Assembly: GCA_035341015.1 (NCBI GenBank) | Contig: DAOQUL010000007.1 | Location: 1-64,000 of the forward strand | Length of the DNA: 64,000 nucleotides | From: JAKQIM01 sp029557965 | GTDB taxonomy: Bacteria > Chloroflexota > Anaerolineae > Anaerolineales > UBA4823 | Direction of reading: 5' to 3' | Shown here: positions 8,840 through 18,485 of the stretch, piece by piece | How the letters are laid out: each line of letters starts with the position of its first letter | Position numbering within the stretch: the stretch's first letter is position 1 | The notes under the pieces: generated by a model | Database searches by the model: none | What the model saw: only the letters and a program-made list of their open reading frames with translations | What the model was told of the DNA's origin: nothing | Position numbers and translations under genes: made by a program

Positions 8840-10561
8840 ATGACGGATGAAACAACAACCATCATCATGCTTGACCTGGGACAACAGGTGGCTCGTTTGA
8901 GCCAGCTTACTGACCAGATTCAGGATGAACTGCGCCGCAGTCCTCAGCCCCTTTCGCCGCGTATCACCCAGTGTATGACCCAGCTTTCTGGCAGCCTGAC
9001 GCGTTTTGGCCGCCAGGTGGCGCGCAACGATGACGATTTGAAGAATATGCGCGCCCTGGCGGATATTGGCCAGGTGGTCAACTCGACCTTGGAATTGTCA
9101 GACGTGCTGCGCGTGGTGATGGATACGATCATTCGCCTGACGCGCGCCGAACGTGGTTTCTTGATGCTGCGTGATAACGGCCACGATCTAACCACGCGCA
9201 TCGCCCGCAACTGGGAGCAAGAATCGCTCGACCCGTCTGAATTTGCCATCAGCCGCACGGTCATTAACCGCGTTGCCAGCGAAGGCCAACCGGTGCTGAC
9301 CACCAATGCCCAAGAAGATCCGCGCTTTGGCAGCCAAGAGAGTATCATTGCTTATAACTTACGTTCGATCTTGTGCGTGCCGCTCAAAGTGAAGGGCGAG
9401 GTGACCGGCGTGATCTATGCCGACAACCGCATCCGTACGGGCATCTTTACTGAGGCCGAGCGCGATTTGCTGAATGCATTTAGCAACCAGGCTGCGGTGG
9501 CGATTGAGAATGCTCGGCTCTTTGATTCGGTGCGCCGCACCCTGGCAGAAGTGACTGAGCTGAAGAACCTGATGGACAATGTCTTTGCTTCTATTGTCAG
9601 CGGCGTGATCACTGCCGATATTGAGGACAAGATCGTACTCTGTAACCGCGCTGCTGAAGCCATCTTGGGCCGTTCGAGCTCTGAGCTGGTGGGACATAAT
9701 CTCAACGAAATCTTGCCGCCCATCTCGCTTGACCTTGGCAATCACATAGCGAATGTGCGTAACAATGATCAACACATGGTTGGCTTAGAATTCCGTTCGA
9801 TGTTCCCTGAGCGCGGTCAGGTGACCTTAAGCTTCAACCTCTCTCCGCTGAAAGACGCCGACCAATCTACACAGGGCGTAACCATTGTGTTGGATGACCT
9901 GACCGAGAAGAAGCGCCTCGAAGCGCAGCGCCGCCTGTTTGAACGCATGGTCTCGCCGCTGGTGATCAAGCAGATCGACCCAGAAAAATTACAACTGGGC
10001 GGCAAGCGCGCTGGCATTACAACCCTGTTCGCCGATATCCGTGGTTTTACCAGCTTTAGTGAGCGGGTCGACCCTGAACAGCTCGTGTCGGTCCTTAACC
10101 GCTACCTGGCGGCTGCCGCCGATGCTGTGCTAGAGCAAGAGGGCACGATTGACAAGTTCTTGGGTGATGCCATCATGGCATGGTTCAATGCGCCTATCCA
10201 GCAGGCCGACCATGCCCTGCGGGCTGTGCGCGCCGGTTTGGGGATCCGCGATGCGGTAATCGCCCTCTCTGAAGAACTGCCGCCCGAATTCCGCCTTTCT
10301 TTTGGGGTCGGTATTCATTTCGGAGATGCTGTATTGGGGTTGGTTGGCTCTGAGAACCGCCTGGAATACACTGCCATTGGCGACAGCGTGAATACCGCCA
10401 AGCGCATTCAAGAGAATTCTGCTGCCGGGCAGATCCTGGTCAGCGCCGAGGTCTACAGCCAGCTTACCGGGCTTGTCCAGGGCCATCCGGTCGAAGCTAT
10501 CCATGCCAAAGGCAAACGCCTGCCGGTGGAAGTGTACGAAGTGACCGGCTTGATGGACTAA
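8840..10561 (+). CDS. GAF-PAS class III adenylate cyclase
   Basis: Soluble protein of 573 aa predicted to make cAMP from ATP. Order: N-terminal helical segment (1-70), GAF domain (about 75-220), PAS-like domain (about 240-350), class III cyclase domain (about 385-573). Catalytic features are present: metal-binding Asp399 (FADIRGF) and Asp443 (LGDAIM), base-contacting Lys439, and transition-state Asn518 and Arg522 (SVNTAKR). ATG 8840 is chosen for the GAGG site 5 nt upstream and because the GAF-linked region begins there; in-frame starts back to 8753 lack a ribosome site. GAF and PAS imply a bound small-molecule or redox signal. The stop is 1 nt from the convergent gene's stop. Confidence 0.9.
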   Translation: MTDETTTIIMLDLGQQVARLSQLTDQIQDELRRSPQPLSPRITQCMTQLSGSLTRFGRQVARNDDDLKNMRALADIGQVVNSTLELSDVLRVVMDTIIRLTRAERGFLMLRDNGHDLTTRIARNWEQESLDPSEFAISRTVINRVASEGQPVLTTNAQEDPRFGSQESIIAYNLRSILCVPLKVKGEVTGVIYADNRIRTGIFTEAERDLLNAFSNQAAVAIENARLFDSVRRTLAEVTELKNLMDNVFASIVSGVITADIEDKIVLCNRAAEAILGRSSSELVGHNLNEILPPISLDLGNHIANVRNNDQHMVGLEFRSMFPERGQVTLSFNLSPLKDADQSTQGVTIVLDDLTEKKRLEAQRRLFERMVSPLVIKQIDPEKLQLGGKRAGITTLFADIRGFTSFSERVDPEQLVSVLNRYLAAAADAVLEQEGTIDKFLGDAIMAWFNAPIQQADHALRAVRAGLGIRDAVIALSEELPPEFRLSFGVGIHFGDAVLGLVGSENRLEYTAIGDSVNTAKRIQENSAAGQILVSAEVYSQLTGLVQGHPVEAIHAKGKRLPVEVYEVTGLMD

Positions 10562-10562
10562 A

Positions 10563-11528
10563 TTATCCCAATTTCCCCTGGTATCGTTCGGCGAACAGCG
10601 CCGGTGCGCCACCGGTGTGCCAGAACAGCACGCTGGCGCCAGGCTTGAAAAAGCCCTTGTGAGCCAGGTCCAGCAGGCCAGCCGCCGCGCGCCCGGTATA
10701 TACAGGATCAAGCAGCAATCCCTCTTTGCGGGCAAACAATTGGATGGCCTCGGTCTCAGGCTGGCCCATCACACCGTAGCCGCCCCCGGTGTACGCTGCG
10801 TTGACAAGGATATCGCCTGGCTTGAAGGTCATGTTCTCACCCAGGGCTGCGGCAGTGGCTGTTGCCAGTCCAGCTACTCTCTCTTGAAGAACAGTCTGCG
10901 GCTCATCCACACTGATGCCCAATACCTGGCCTTTGAAGCCAAACAGACGGGCGCCCAGTGCCATGCCGGCCTGGGTGCCACCTGAAGAAGACGCAAAGAC
11001 GATCCAATCTGCCGGCGCGTTTTGGGCCATAAATTCCTGCATCGCAAAAACATAGGCCGCCGCGCCGGTGGTGTTTGAACCACCGTATGGGATCATGTAG
11101 GGGCGAGCATCACGTTCGCGGGCCGCCTCGAAGGCTTCTTGCAGTGCCGCGTCGCGGCGCTCTTGGCTGGCCCAGATGATCTTTGCCCCCAGCAATTGGT
11201 CGAGCAGCAGGTTGGCGCTGGCAGCCGCCGGAGGTTCGCCTACCAGTACCAGGGTGCAGTCGAAGCCCATGCGGGCGGCGGCTGCCGCGGTCTGGCGGCA
11301 GTGGTTGGATTGCAGGGCCCCCGCAGTGATCAACAGTCGCGCCCCCTTGGCTTGGGCGTCGGCAAGCAGGAATTCCAGCTTACGCGTCTTGTTGCCTCCC
11401 AGGGCCAGGCCGGTCTGGTCATCGCGCTTGACAAGCAGCTTGATGTTTGGCAGCACAGCCGAGATGCGCGGCAGGGATTCGATTGGGGTGGGTAAATGAG
11501 CAAAATTCAAGCGCGGCAGGGTTTGCAT
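10563..11528 (-). CDS. PLP-dependent D-cysteine desulfhydrase / ACC deaminase family enzyme
   Basis: Fold-type II PLP enzyme of 321 aa. GGNKTRKLEF contains the predicted Schiff-base Lys47, followed by QSNHCRQTAA, the phosphate-loop-like SSSGGTQAG and a C-terminal TGG motif typical of the DcyD/ACC deaminase family. These enzymes deaminate or desulfhydrate D-cysteine, ACC or related D-amino acids; the exact substrate cannot be read from the motifs. It is the last gene of the minus-strand glycan run, 25 nt after the preceding FemAB-like gene, with AAAGGAATTCCTT before its ATG. A role in D-amino-acid turnover would fit a wall-related operon. Confidence 0.85.
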   Translation of the reverse strand: MQTLPRLNFAHLPTPIESLPRISAVLPNIKLLVKRDDQTGLALGGNKTRKLEFLLADAQAKGARLLITAGALQSNHCRQTAAAAARMGFDCTLVLVGEPPAAASANLLLDQLLGAKIIWASQERRDAALQEAFEAARERDARPYMIPYGGSNTTGAAAYVFAMQEFMAQNAPADWIVFASSSGGTQAGMALGARLFGFKGQVLGISVDEPQTVLQERVAGLATATAAALGENMTFKPGDILVNAAYTGGGYGVMGQPETEAIQLFARKEGLLLDPVYTGRAAAGLLDLAHKGFFKPGASVLFWHTGGAPALFAERYQGKLG

Positions 11529-11553
11529 AAGGAATTCCTTTCGTTTTTCATAA

Positions 11554-12711
11554 TCATACCACTGCTTGCTCCACCCGTTTCTTCCCCCGTTTGCGCATCA
11601 CATCCAGCACTTTGGGCAGTGTTTGGGCATAGAGTTTGTATAACCAGGGCTGTACGGGCATGTCCCAGGCCCCAATGTGGCGCACCACGCTGCCCCCGAG
11701 CCCTTCTTTGAAGCGGTAAACACCCCACAGCGGATCCGCCTCTTCGAATTCGTCAGGCGCCCCCCAAAGATCATATGTGGTGCAGCCCGAAGCCTTGGCG
11801 CGCTGCATGGCTTCCCATTGCAACAGGTAATTGGGCATCTTCTCGCGATGCGCCTGGCGCGACATGCCATATAAATACCAGGCCTTGCCCGCAAAGCGGA
11901 ATATAACCACTGCTGCCACCGGCTGACCTTCCACTTCGGCAATCAGCGGTTCTACCTGGGGCCATGCCGGGCCGGATGATGCGGCGGGCTGGCTAAAGCG
12001 CTCCCAAATTGCCCGGTAATAGGCTTCATCGCGAATGGTGAAACCATCTCGCAGGGATGTCTCGGCGTACATGTTGTAAAGCAGGCCGTGGTCTTGTGTC
12101 GTGCCTGGCCGCACACTGACCCCTTTGCGCTCGGCCAGGCGGATGTTGTAGCGCGTCTTTTGTTTCATGCCCGCCAGCAGCTCGTCGATCGTGGGCGACA
12201 AGTCGATCATCACCGTGTTGCGGAACTGGATTTGCTCGTGTGAGAAAAGCCAACGTCTGGCTTGCAGTTCGGCGCGGATAGCGGCCCCGAGGGCATTATC
12301 TTCTGCATCGGGTGTGCCCGGCAGGCCCCGGCCCAATTGCACATCAGGGTCGATCTTGATAAAAATGGCTCCCTGGCGGAGCGCGAATTGCTGAAGGTCT
12401 GCCAGCACGCGCTGGCGCAGTGGCTGGTTTTGCCAATCGAGCAGGGGGCCTTTGGGCGCATAGAGCACGTTCAGGCGGGCCGCAAAACCGCCCGCGGGGA
12501 TCGTGCGGCGCAGCACCAGGGCCGCGGCTGCCGGTGCCGCCTGCGCGCTGCCGGGGGTGCTGTCAATGGGCAGCAGTTGTCCTTCTGCATCCCATGTCAG
12601 GTGGGCCGGCTGCCAGCCGTAGCGCGCCTTTACCTGGCCCCATTCCCAGGTTTGCAAGAGATGGGCTTGTTCAAAGCCAGAAACGATCGTATTCCAGTTC
12701 AGGGCATCCAT
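11554..12711 (-). CDS. FemAB/FemX-like peptidoglycan bridge aminoacyltransferase, copy 2
   Basis: Protein of 385 aa of the Fem family (double GNAT fold), which uses aminoacyl-tRNA to add amino acids to the peptidoglycan stem peptide. Visible family features are HLLQTWEWGQVK near the N-terminus, a MKQKTRYNIRLAERKGV segment (about 180), GKAWYLYGMS and the C-terminal YDLWG and LWGVYRFKEGLGG blocks. It begins 2 nt after the stop of the upstream paralogue, so the two are co-translated. It is longer than its neighbour through an insertion after the N-terminal block. Which residue it adds is not deducible from sequence. Confidence 0.88.
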   Translation of the reverse strand: MDALNWNTIVSGFEQAHLLQTWEWGQVKARYGWQPAHLTWDAEGQLLPIDSTPGSAQAAPAAAALVLRRTIPAGGFAARLNVLYAPKGPLLDWQNQPLRQRVLADLQQFALRQGAIFIKIDPDVQLGRGLPGTPDAEDNALGAAIRAELQARRWLFSHEQIQFRNTVMIDLSPTIDELLAGMKQKTRYNIRLAERKGVSVRPGTTQDHGLLYNMYAETSLRDGFTIRDEAYYRAIWERFSQPAASSGPAWPQVEPLIAEVEGQPVAAVVIFRFAGKAWYLYGMSRQAHREKMPNYLLQWEAMQRAKASGCTTYDLWGAPDEFEEADPLWGVYRFKEGLGGSVVRHIGAWDMPVQPWLYKLYAQTLPKVLDVMRKRGKKRVEQAVV

Positions 12712-12713
12712 GA

Positions 12714-13700
12714 TCAGGCTTCGGGTGGGTGGGTTTTAATCCACAGGCGGTATAGGGAATATAGGATGGGGTTATAAACCCGCTCCCAGGGCCCGGCAGA
12801 CCGGCGCAGATCGCCGCCAAAACCGCGCTTGAAACGATACACACCCCACAACCCGGTGTTGCGCTCGGCAAAATTGGCCTCCAGGACCTCTTCGCTGGCG
12901 TCTGGCACGCCCCATAGATCGTATTCTGTACAGCCCTGGTTGCGCGCCCAGCGCATGGCTTCCCACTGCAAGAGGTAATTGGGCATGCGATCGCGATGTT
13001 CGTTCGAGGATGCGCCATAAAAATACCAGGCGCGCCCTCCGCCTGCAAAGACCATCACTGCGCCCAGCGGGAAATTCTCGAATTCTGCCAGGAACAGCTC
13101 GCATCCGCCGCGCGGATGAAACAGCTCGTAGGCACGCTGGTAATAGGCCAGGCTGTGAACCCCAAACTGATCGCGTTGAGCGGTCATCTGCATCAGTGTA
13201 TGGAACAAGGGGATATCGGCGCAAGGACGCACTACCACGCCTTTTTTGAGCGCCAGGTTGATGTTGTAGCGCGTCTTTTGCTTCATGCGCCCCAAGATGG
13301 CGTTTTCCTCTCCGCTGATATCTACGATGATCGTGCGGGGTGGTTGGATGCTGTGCGGGCTGAGACGGAAGCCTGGCGGGGGCTCGGCAAGCGCATCGGT
13401 CTGCCATGCATCCGGCTCAATCTTAAGAAAGGCACATCCGTTCCGGCGGCAGAAAGCGTCGATTTCGGACCACAATGCGGCTGTATCTGGGCCAACCGGG
13501 CCTTTGGCCAGGTAAGCCAGCCGCAGGCCTGGCAGCAGGCTGCGCATCAAAAGCTGGGCTCCGCTTTCACCGGCTTGCAGGCGCGCCACGCGCCATCCAA
13601 AACCGGCCTTCAGTTCGCCCCACGCGCTGGATTGCAGCACATGGGCTTGCGGGTATTGCGAGATGAATTTCTCCCAATCGGGGGTAGTAATTTCGGGCAT
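12714..13700 (-). CDS. FemAB/FemX-like peptidoglycan bridge aminoacyltransferase, copy 1
   Basis: Fem-family protein of 328 aa, paralogous to the gene directly downstream. Shared blocks are HVLQSSAWGELK, MKQKTRYNINLALKKGV, GRAWYFYGASS, NYLLQWEAM, YDLWGVPD and LWGVYRFKRGFGG. ATG 13700 is chosen because an upstream in-frame ATG (13826) would overlap the preceding gene by about 90 nt with non-family sequence. The gap to the preceding stop (13739) is 38 nt. Tandem Fem genes usually act in sequence, each adding one or more residues of an interpeptide bridge; that sequential role is inferred. Confidence 0.88.
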   Translation of the reverse strand: MPEITTPDWEKFISQYPQAHVLQSSAWGELKAGFGWRVARLQAGESGAQLLMRSLLPGLRLAYLAKGPVGPDTAALWSEIDAFCRRNGCAFLKIEPDAWQTDALAEPPPGFRLSPHSIQPPRTIIVDISGEENAILGRMKQKTRYNINLALKKGVVVRPCADIPLFHTLMQMTAQRDQFGVHSLAYYQRAYELFHPRGGCELFLAEFENFPLGAVMVFAGGGRAWYFYGASSNEHRDRMPNYLLQWEAMRWARNQGCTEYDLWGVPDASEEVLEANFAERNTGLWGVYRFKRGFGGDLRRSAGPWERVYNPILYSLYRLWIKTHPPEA

Positions 13701-13738
13701 GATGGTGTGTCGCTCGGCGAGTATCTTTGTTGGTGTGG

Positions 13739-15622
13739 TTAAACGATGGCGGTCAGATCGGGCGGTGTGCTGCTGACAGACGCTCCGGGGACAATATCGT
13801 CCAGCAGGTGGATGATGGCCTCGCAATTGCCTTGTTGGGCCATATCGAGTAAAGATTGCGTCGCTTCGTGTAAAGCGGTGTGTTCCAAAACCTCGTCTTC
13901 ATCCAGGCGCAGCACATCGGGGTGGTTGGTGGGTCGGTAATTGGCGCCCTCATCCCAAAGGGCTTCGCTGAGTTTTTCGGCCGGTCGGATGCCGGTGAAA
14001 ACGATGTTAATGTCTTTTTCGGGCTCCAGGCCCGAGAGGCGGATCAAATCTTTGGCCAGCTCAAGGATGCTGATCTGTTCACCCATGTTCAACACAAAGA
14101 CCTCGCCGCCGCTGCCCATCGCAAAGGCTTGCAGCACCAGGTGAACCGCCTCGGGGATGGTCATGAAATAGCGTTCCATGTTGGGGTGCGTAACGGTAAC
14201 CGGGCCTCCGCTGTCGATCTGGCGCTTCCATTTCAGCAGCACGCTGCCCCGGCTGCCCAACACATTGCCAAAGCGCACCACCGAAAAAGCTTTATGCTCT
14301 CGGCGGGCGGCATCCAGCACCAGCATTTCGCCGATGCGTTTTGTGGCGCCGTAAACACTGGTCGGCCGGATGGCTTTGTCGGTCGAGATCATCACCAGGC
14401 GTTCTACCTGGTGCGCCAGCGCAGCTTTAACAATGTTTTGGGTCCCCAAAACATTGTTGCTCACGGCTTCTTCCATATTCGTCTGCATCAAAGGAAGGTG
14501 TTTGTGGGCCGCTGTGTGAAAGACCACTTGTGGGCAGTATTGTTGGAAGACGTGCTCCAGGCGTCCCAGGTCGCGGATATCTGCGATCACTGGGAAGATT
14601 TGCAGCGTGGGGTATGCGTTTTCTAGCTCGATGAGGGTTTCATAGATGCTGTTTTCGCCATGCCCCAACAAGATGAGGGCGCTGGGGTGCCAGCGCGCAA
14701 CCTGCCGGCACAATTCCCGGCCGATCGAGCCGCCAGCCCCCGTCACCAGCACCCGCCGCTCACCCAGGCTCAAGCCTACCAACTCGGTATCGATGTGGGT
14801 GGGGGCGCGGCGCAGCAGGTCGGTGATATCGACCTCGCGCAAGCGGTTAACCGAAATTTTCCCACCGATCAGCTCGTGAATGCTGGGCATGGTCCGGAAG
14901 GGCATACTCTTCTGGCGGCAGATATCGGCTATTTTGCGCACCAATGCGCCGGATGCACTGGGGATGGCAATGATCACTTCTTCTGCCTTGCGGCTGTCGA
15001 TCACTTGGGCCAGGTCATCCAGAACGCCTACCACGGGCACGCCGTGGATCTCTTGCCGCTGTTTTGCCGGATCGTCATCGATCAGGCCTACCGGCAGCAA
15101 GTTGCCCTGGGTGTTCTTTTGCATCTCGCGCACCACCAGGGCGCCGGCATCGCCTGCCCCCACGATCAAGACCCGGCGGGCGCGGCCGAGAGGGCTGTGT
15201 GTTGTCGCTTGGCTTTCGGAATAAATGCGCAGCGCGAAACGCAGACCGCCAACGGCAAGCAGCGAAAGCAGCCAGTCGATGACCAATACAGAACGCGAAA
15301 AATCGCTCACGATCAGCAAGGCTGATAAGATCGAAATGACGACGGTGAAAACCAGGCTGGCTGTGCTGACTGCCAGGGTGATGAGTTTTAACTCTTGCAC
15401 CGAAGCATAAGCCCACATGCGGCGGTATAAGCCGAACTGGTAATACACAAGCGGCTTGATGACCAGCGCAGCGGCAACCATGAGCAAAATCTGCAGCCGG
15501 AAATCGAACAGGCGCGCCCCCAGGGGCACGCGTAGAATAAAACTGCCCAAAACGGCAGCTATGATCAGTAAAAGATCCCCTGCCAATAGGGCTCGGTTAC
15601 GGAAGATCAGGCGTTGTTTCAA
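13739..15622 (-). CDS. CapD/WbpM-family nucleotide-sugar epimerase/4,6-dehydratase, membrane-bound
   Basis: Protein of 627 aa: four N-terminal membrane helices (about 10-130), a first Rossmann domain (RRVLIVGAGDAGALV, about 150-270), then a C-terminal SDR domain with VLVTGAGGSIGREL (NAD binding) and the active-site segment STDKAIRPTSVYGATKR. This is the arrangement of UDP-GlcNAc 4,6-dehydratases/epimerases that make precursors for surface glycans. The predicted start is TTG 15622, two bases beyond the last base of the preceding stop, because no ATG is available in the N-terminal part of this frame. It is the third of three genes (glycosyltransferase, sugar-phosphate transferase, dehydratase) that form a glycan assembly unit. 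Confidence 0.87.
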   Translation of the reverse strand: MKQRLIFRNRALLAGDLLLIIAAVLGSFILRVPLGARLFDFRLQILLMVAAALVIKPLVYYQFGLYRRMWAYASVQELKLITLAVSTASLVFTVVISILSALLIVSDFSRSVLVIDWLLSLLAVGGLRFALRIYSESQATTHSPLGRARRVLIVGAGDAGALVVREMQKNTQGNLLPVGLIDDDPAKQRQEIHGVPVVGVLDDLAQVIDSRKAEEVIIAIPSASGALVRKIADICRQKSMPFRTMPSIHELIGGKISVNRLREVDITDLLRRAPTHIDTELVGLSLGERRVLVTGAGGSIGRELCRQVARWHPSALILLGHGENSIYETLIELENAYPTLQIFPVIADIRDLGRLEHVFQQYCPQVVFHTAAHKHLPLMQTNMEEAVSNNVLGTQNIVKAALAHQVERLVMISTDKAIRPTSVYGATKRIGEMLVLDAARREHKAFSVVRFGNVLGSRGSVLLKWKRQIDSGGPVTVTHPNMERYFMTIPEAVHLVLQAFAMGSGGEVFVLNMGEQISILELAKDLIRLSGLEPEKDINIVFTGIRPAEKLSEALWDEGANYRPTNHPDVLRLDEDEVLEHTALHEATQSLLDMAQQGNCEAIIHLLDDIVPGASVSSTPPDLTAIV

Positions 15623-15623
15623 A

Positions 15624-17048
15624 TCATCGGCCTCGCAAGCCCAGCACCATAGCCGGGGTGCGCAGTATGACGCGGATATCCATCCAGGTACTGCGATGTT
15701 TGATGTAGTACAGGTCGTACTCCAATTTTTCCATGGTTTCGTCAACCGTGGCTGCGTAGTCTTGGTTGACTTGTGCCCAGCCAGTGATCCCTGGCTTGAC
15801 CAGCAGGCGCGCACGATAGAACGGCACGTGCTGTTGGAACCAGTCCACCAGTTCGGGGCGCTCGGCGCGCGGCCCCACCAGGCTCATCTCGCCGTTCAGC
15901 ACATTGATGATTTGAGGAAGTTCATCGATATGGGTTTTCCGTAAGATGCGCCCCACACGCGTGGCCCGGCTGTCATTTTCCTCGGCCCATTGGGGCTGCC
16001 CATCGGGCTCTGCATTCTGGCGCATGGTGCGGAACTTAATGATGCGATAGCGTTTTCCGCCTTTGCCCAGGCGCACCTGTGAATAGAAGATTGGCAGGCC
16101 GCTGTCGAGGTATGTAGCCAGCGCCACAATGGGGAAGAACATGCAAAATACAATCCCCCCGGCGATTCCTCCACAGATATCAATGGCGCGCTTGCTTAGT
16201 TCGTAAAATGCATCTACCCGTGCCTGGTCCACGAAGGAACGCAGGATCCAGTCTGCCTCCAGGTAACGGATGGGGACGCGGTTGAGCAGCTCTTCGTAAG
16301 CTACCGGCATGCGGGTGATATCAACGCCTGCTTCTTGTGCATCCAGCAGGGCCTGGAACATGCTGCCTTTCATTTGACCTGAGATGGCAACGATCAGGTC
16401 AGTGATGTTTTCGCGTTCGATCGTTTCTAGCAAGCATTCGCTGCCGCCCAGCACAGCGTGATCTGCGATTTTGGTGCCGATTTTATTGGGGTCATCATCG
16501 ATGATTCCGGCAATGATAAAGGGCCGGGGAGAGAAGCTGTCGATGATCTTCAGGATGATGGTGCCGGTTTCTCCGGCCCCAATCACCAGCACGCGCCGCA
16601 TGAATTGTGGCGCGTTGAGCATGCGGATGTAGAATAAACGCCAGGCCAACTCGAGCAGCGAAACGCTGATGACGAAAGCCGCAATGCCGCGGCGGGGCAG
16701 GGATTTGGGTTCAGACGTGAAATACACCAGCAGATAAAGTCCGAAACCAAGCACAGCCGCCAACGCAATGCCACGCAGGGTTTGTTCGGTGCTGCGGGAG
16801 CGGTGTTCTTCGTGCAGGCCGACCATGAAAATGGGCCAGGCCAAGGGGAGCAAGAAAAACCATCCCGGGGTGCGGCGCAAGAAATCCATCGTGAAAGCAC
16901 CGCCGATATCGGCTACTGCCCAGATGATCAAGGCGATCATGAGCGCAACTCCTGCCATGAAGATATCCCCAATCACGAGCAGCCGGCGGCGTTCATCGCT
17001 GCGCAGCCGGAGAGTTCTGGAGCTTTGGGTGGATTTATTATTGGGCAT
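15624..17048 (-). CDS. Undecaprenyl-phosphate sugar-phosphate transferase (WbaP/PglC superfamily)
   Basis: Protein of 474 aa. N-terminal membrane helices (about 20-140), a central Rossmann-like domain (RRVLVIGAGETG), one long hydrophobic segment near 280, then the bacterial sugar transferase domain with GLPIFYSQVRLGKGGK, IIKFRTM, THIDELPQIINVLNGEM, SLVGPR and KPGITGWAQV. It would transfer the first sugar phosphate to undecaprenyl phosphate at the inner membrane, starting a surface glycan repeat. ATG 17048 lies 5 nt after the upstream glycosyltransferase stop. Its 3' end abuts the start of the dehydratase gene. Confidence 0.9.
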   Translation of the reverse strand: MPNNKSTQSSRTLRLRSDERRRLLVIGDIFMAGVALMIALIIWAVADIGGAFTMDFLRRTPGWFFLLPLAWPIFMVGLHEEHRSRSTEQTLRGIALAAVLGFGLYLLVYFTSEPKSLPRRGIAAFVISVSLLELAWRLFYIRMLNAPQFMRRVLVIGAGETGTIILKIIDSFSPRPFIIAGIIDDDPNKIGTKIADHAVLGGSECLLETIERENITDLIVAISGQMKGSMFQALLDAQEAGVDITRMPVAYEELLNRVPIRYLEADWILRSFVDQARVDAFYELSKRAIDICGGIAGGIVFCMFFPIVALATYLDSGLPIFYSQVRLGKGGKRYRIIKFRTMRQNAEPDGQPQWAEENDSRATRVGRILRKTHIDELPQIINVLNGEMSLVGPRAERPELVDWFQQHVPFYRARLLVKPGITGWAQVNQDYAATVDETMEKLEYDLYYIKHRSTWMDIRVILRTPAMVLGLRGR

Positions 17049-17053
17049 ACAGA

Positions 17054-18064
17054 TCAAGATTTCCTTTTTTGAGCAGGTTGCGCCGGGAATAACAGTCCCC
17101 ATAACAAGGCCGCCCCCCAGGTGAGATGCATGGTGGCGATGGAAAGCGGCAAGCCAACGATCAGGTGCGGCTGCTTGTTTCGTATAGCCGCATGGGTGCC
17201 GGCGGCGAGCAAGGCCAGGGTATACAAGCCCAATTCGATCAGCAGGAACCAGCGTGCCATGCTCATCCAAGGGGCTAATACGAACAAAACGATCAGGCTG
17301 GCAACAAATGCGGGCGGGAGGAACTGCCTCCACCGGATGGTTTCGGGGTAGCGCTTTAACATTTGGGCCTTCCAGTACCCATAACGCAGGTACTGGTGCG
17401 CCAGTGCTTGCAGGGTTGACCGGGCAAAATAGACTGATTGGATTTGTGGGTCCATCCAAACTTGTCCGCCAGATTGGCGGACCCTGACATTAAATTCATA
17501 GTCCTCGTTCGTCAGCAGTGTTTCGTCAAACATACCAATACGTGCAACCAGGGCACGGCGAAATGCGCCAAAAGGAACCGTATCTACAACTTGCGCCTGC
17601 CCACCCAGGCGGTAGCGGGCATCGCCAACGCCCAGGGGGTGGCTGGCGGCGGCGGCAATGGATTGTGCAATCCAACTGTGCCCTCCCGGCTGGATCTGCC
17701 ATACCCCGCCCACGTTATCGCCGCGGCCTTCTTGCAAGGCATGCACACAGCGCTCAACATAATCTTTAGCCGGCATAGAATGACCGTCCAGCCGGACGAT
17801 GAATTCGCCTTGAGCAGCTTCTAAGGCCCGGTTTAGTGCAGATGGAATAAAGCGGCGAGGGTTTTCAACCACGCGCACTGCCAGGCTGGGGTGTTTCTCG
17901 CTGTAGGTTGCAATCGCAGCGAGTGTACGATCGGTCGAATGCCCGTCTGCAATGATCACTTCCATCTCTTCTACGGGATATGTTTGTGCTTGAATTGCCT
18001 CCAGTAGCAGGGTGATGGTTGCCTCTTCATTGTAACATGGGATGATGATTGAGACAGATGGCAT
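17054..18064 (-). CDS. GT2-family glycosyltransferase with C-terminal membrane helices
   Basis: Protein of 336 aa with the GT-A signature start VSIIIPCYNEEATI, nucleotide-binding IIADGHSTDRT, VRLDGHS in the DXD position and an NEDYEFNVRV acceptor motif. Three or four hydrophobic helices at the C-terminus (about 240-330) anchor it in the membrane. ATG 18064 is chosen because AAGGGTGAG precedes it and it begins 2 nt after the RidA stop; an upstream ATG (18097) would overlap that gene. It probably extends the lipid-linked glycan started by the next gene product. Confidence 0.88.
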   Translation of the reverse strand: MPSVSIIIPCYNEEATITLLLEAIQAQTYPVEEMEVIIADGHSTDRTLAAIATYSEKHPSLAVRVVENPRRFIPSALNRALEAAQGEFIVRLDGHSMPAKDYVERCVHALQEGRGDNVGGVWQIQPGGHSWIAQSIAAAASHPLGVGDARYRLGGQAQVVDTVPFGAFRRALVARIGMFDETLLTNEDYEFNVRVRQSGGQVWMDPQIQSVYFARSTLQALAHQYLRYGYWKAQMLKRYPETIRWRQFLPPAFVASLIVLFVLAPWMSMARWFLLIELGLYTLALLAAGTHAAIRNKQPHLIVGLPLSIATMHLTWGAALLWGLLFPAQPAQKRKS

Positions 18065-18065
18065 C

Positions 18066-18485
18066 TCACCCTTCACTTGCAGGTGAGCAAACTGCAACCG
18101 CCTCGATTTCTACTGCCGCGGCCTTGGGCAGCGCTGCCACCTGTACGGCGGAGCGCGCCGGAGGCTTCTCGGTGAAGAATTCTGCATAGACGCCGTTCAT
18201 GCGGCTGAAGTCGCCCATATCGCGCAAGAAGACGGTCGTTTTTACTACCTGGCTCAGAGAAGCCCCCGCCGCTTCAAGGATGCTGCGAAGGTTGGTCAAA
18301 GCCTGGCGCGTCTCTGCCTCAACGCCGCCTTCTACCAGGTTGCCGGTCGCCGGATCAATCCCTAGCTGACCAGCAGTAAAGATGAAATGGCTTGTGCGGA
18401 TGCCTGCTGAATAGGGGCCGAGGGCTTTGGGGGCTTTCTCGGTTACAATGACTTCTTTTTCGGGTAGCTGCATAGCTTGTCTCAT
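18066..18485 (-). CDS. ridA: RidA/YjgF-family enamine/imine deaminase
   Basis: Protein of 139 aa, the usual family length, with TEKAPKALGPYSAGI, FTAGQLGIDPATGNLV, LRSILEAAGASLSQVVKTTVF and the Arg of the active-site PPARSAVQVAALP. RidA proteins hydrolyse reactive 2-aminoacrylate-type imines produced by PLP enzymes. The start overlaps the upstream stop (ATGA), indicating co-translation with the creatininase-like gene. A PLP deaminase of the dcyD type closes the same run, which fits this detoxifying role. Confidence 0.92.
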   Translation of the reverse strand: MRQAMQLPEKEVIVTEKAPKALGPYSAGIRTSHFIFTAGQLGIDPATGNLVEGGVEAETRQALTNLRSILEAAGASLSQVVKTTVFLRDMGDFSRMNGVYAEFFTEKPPARSAVQVAALPKAAAVEIEAVAVCSPASEG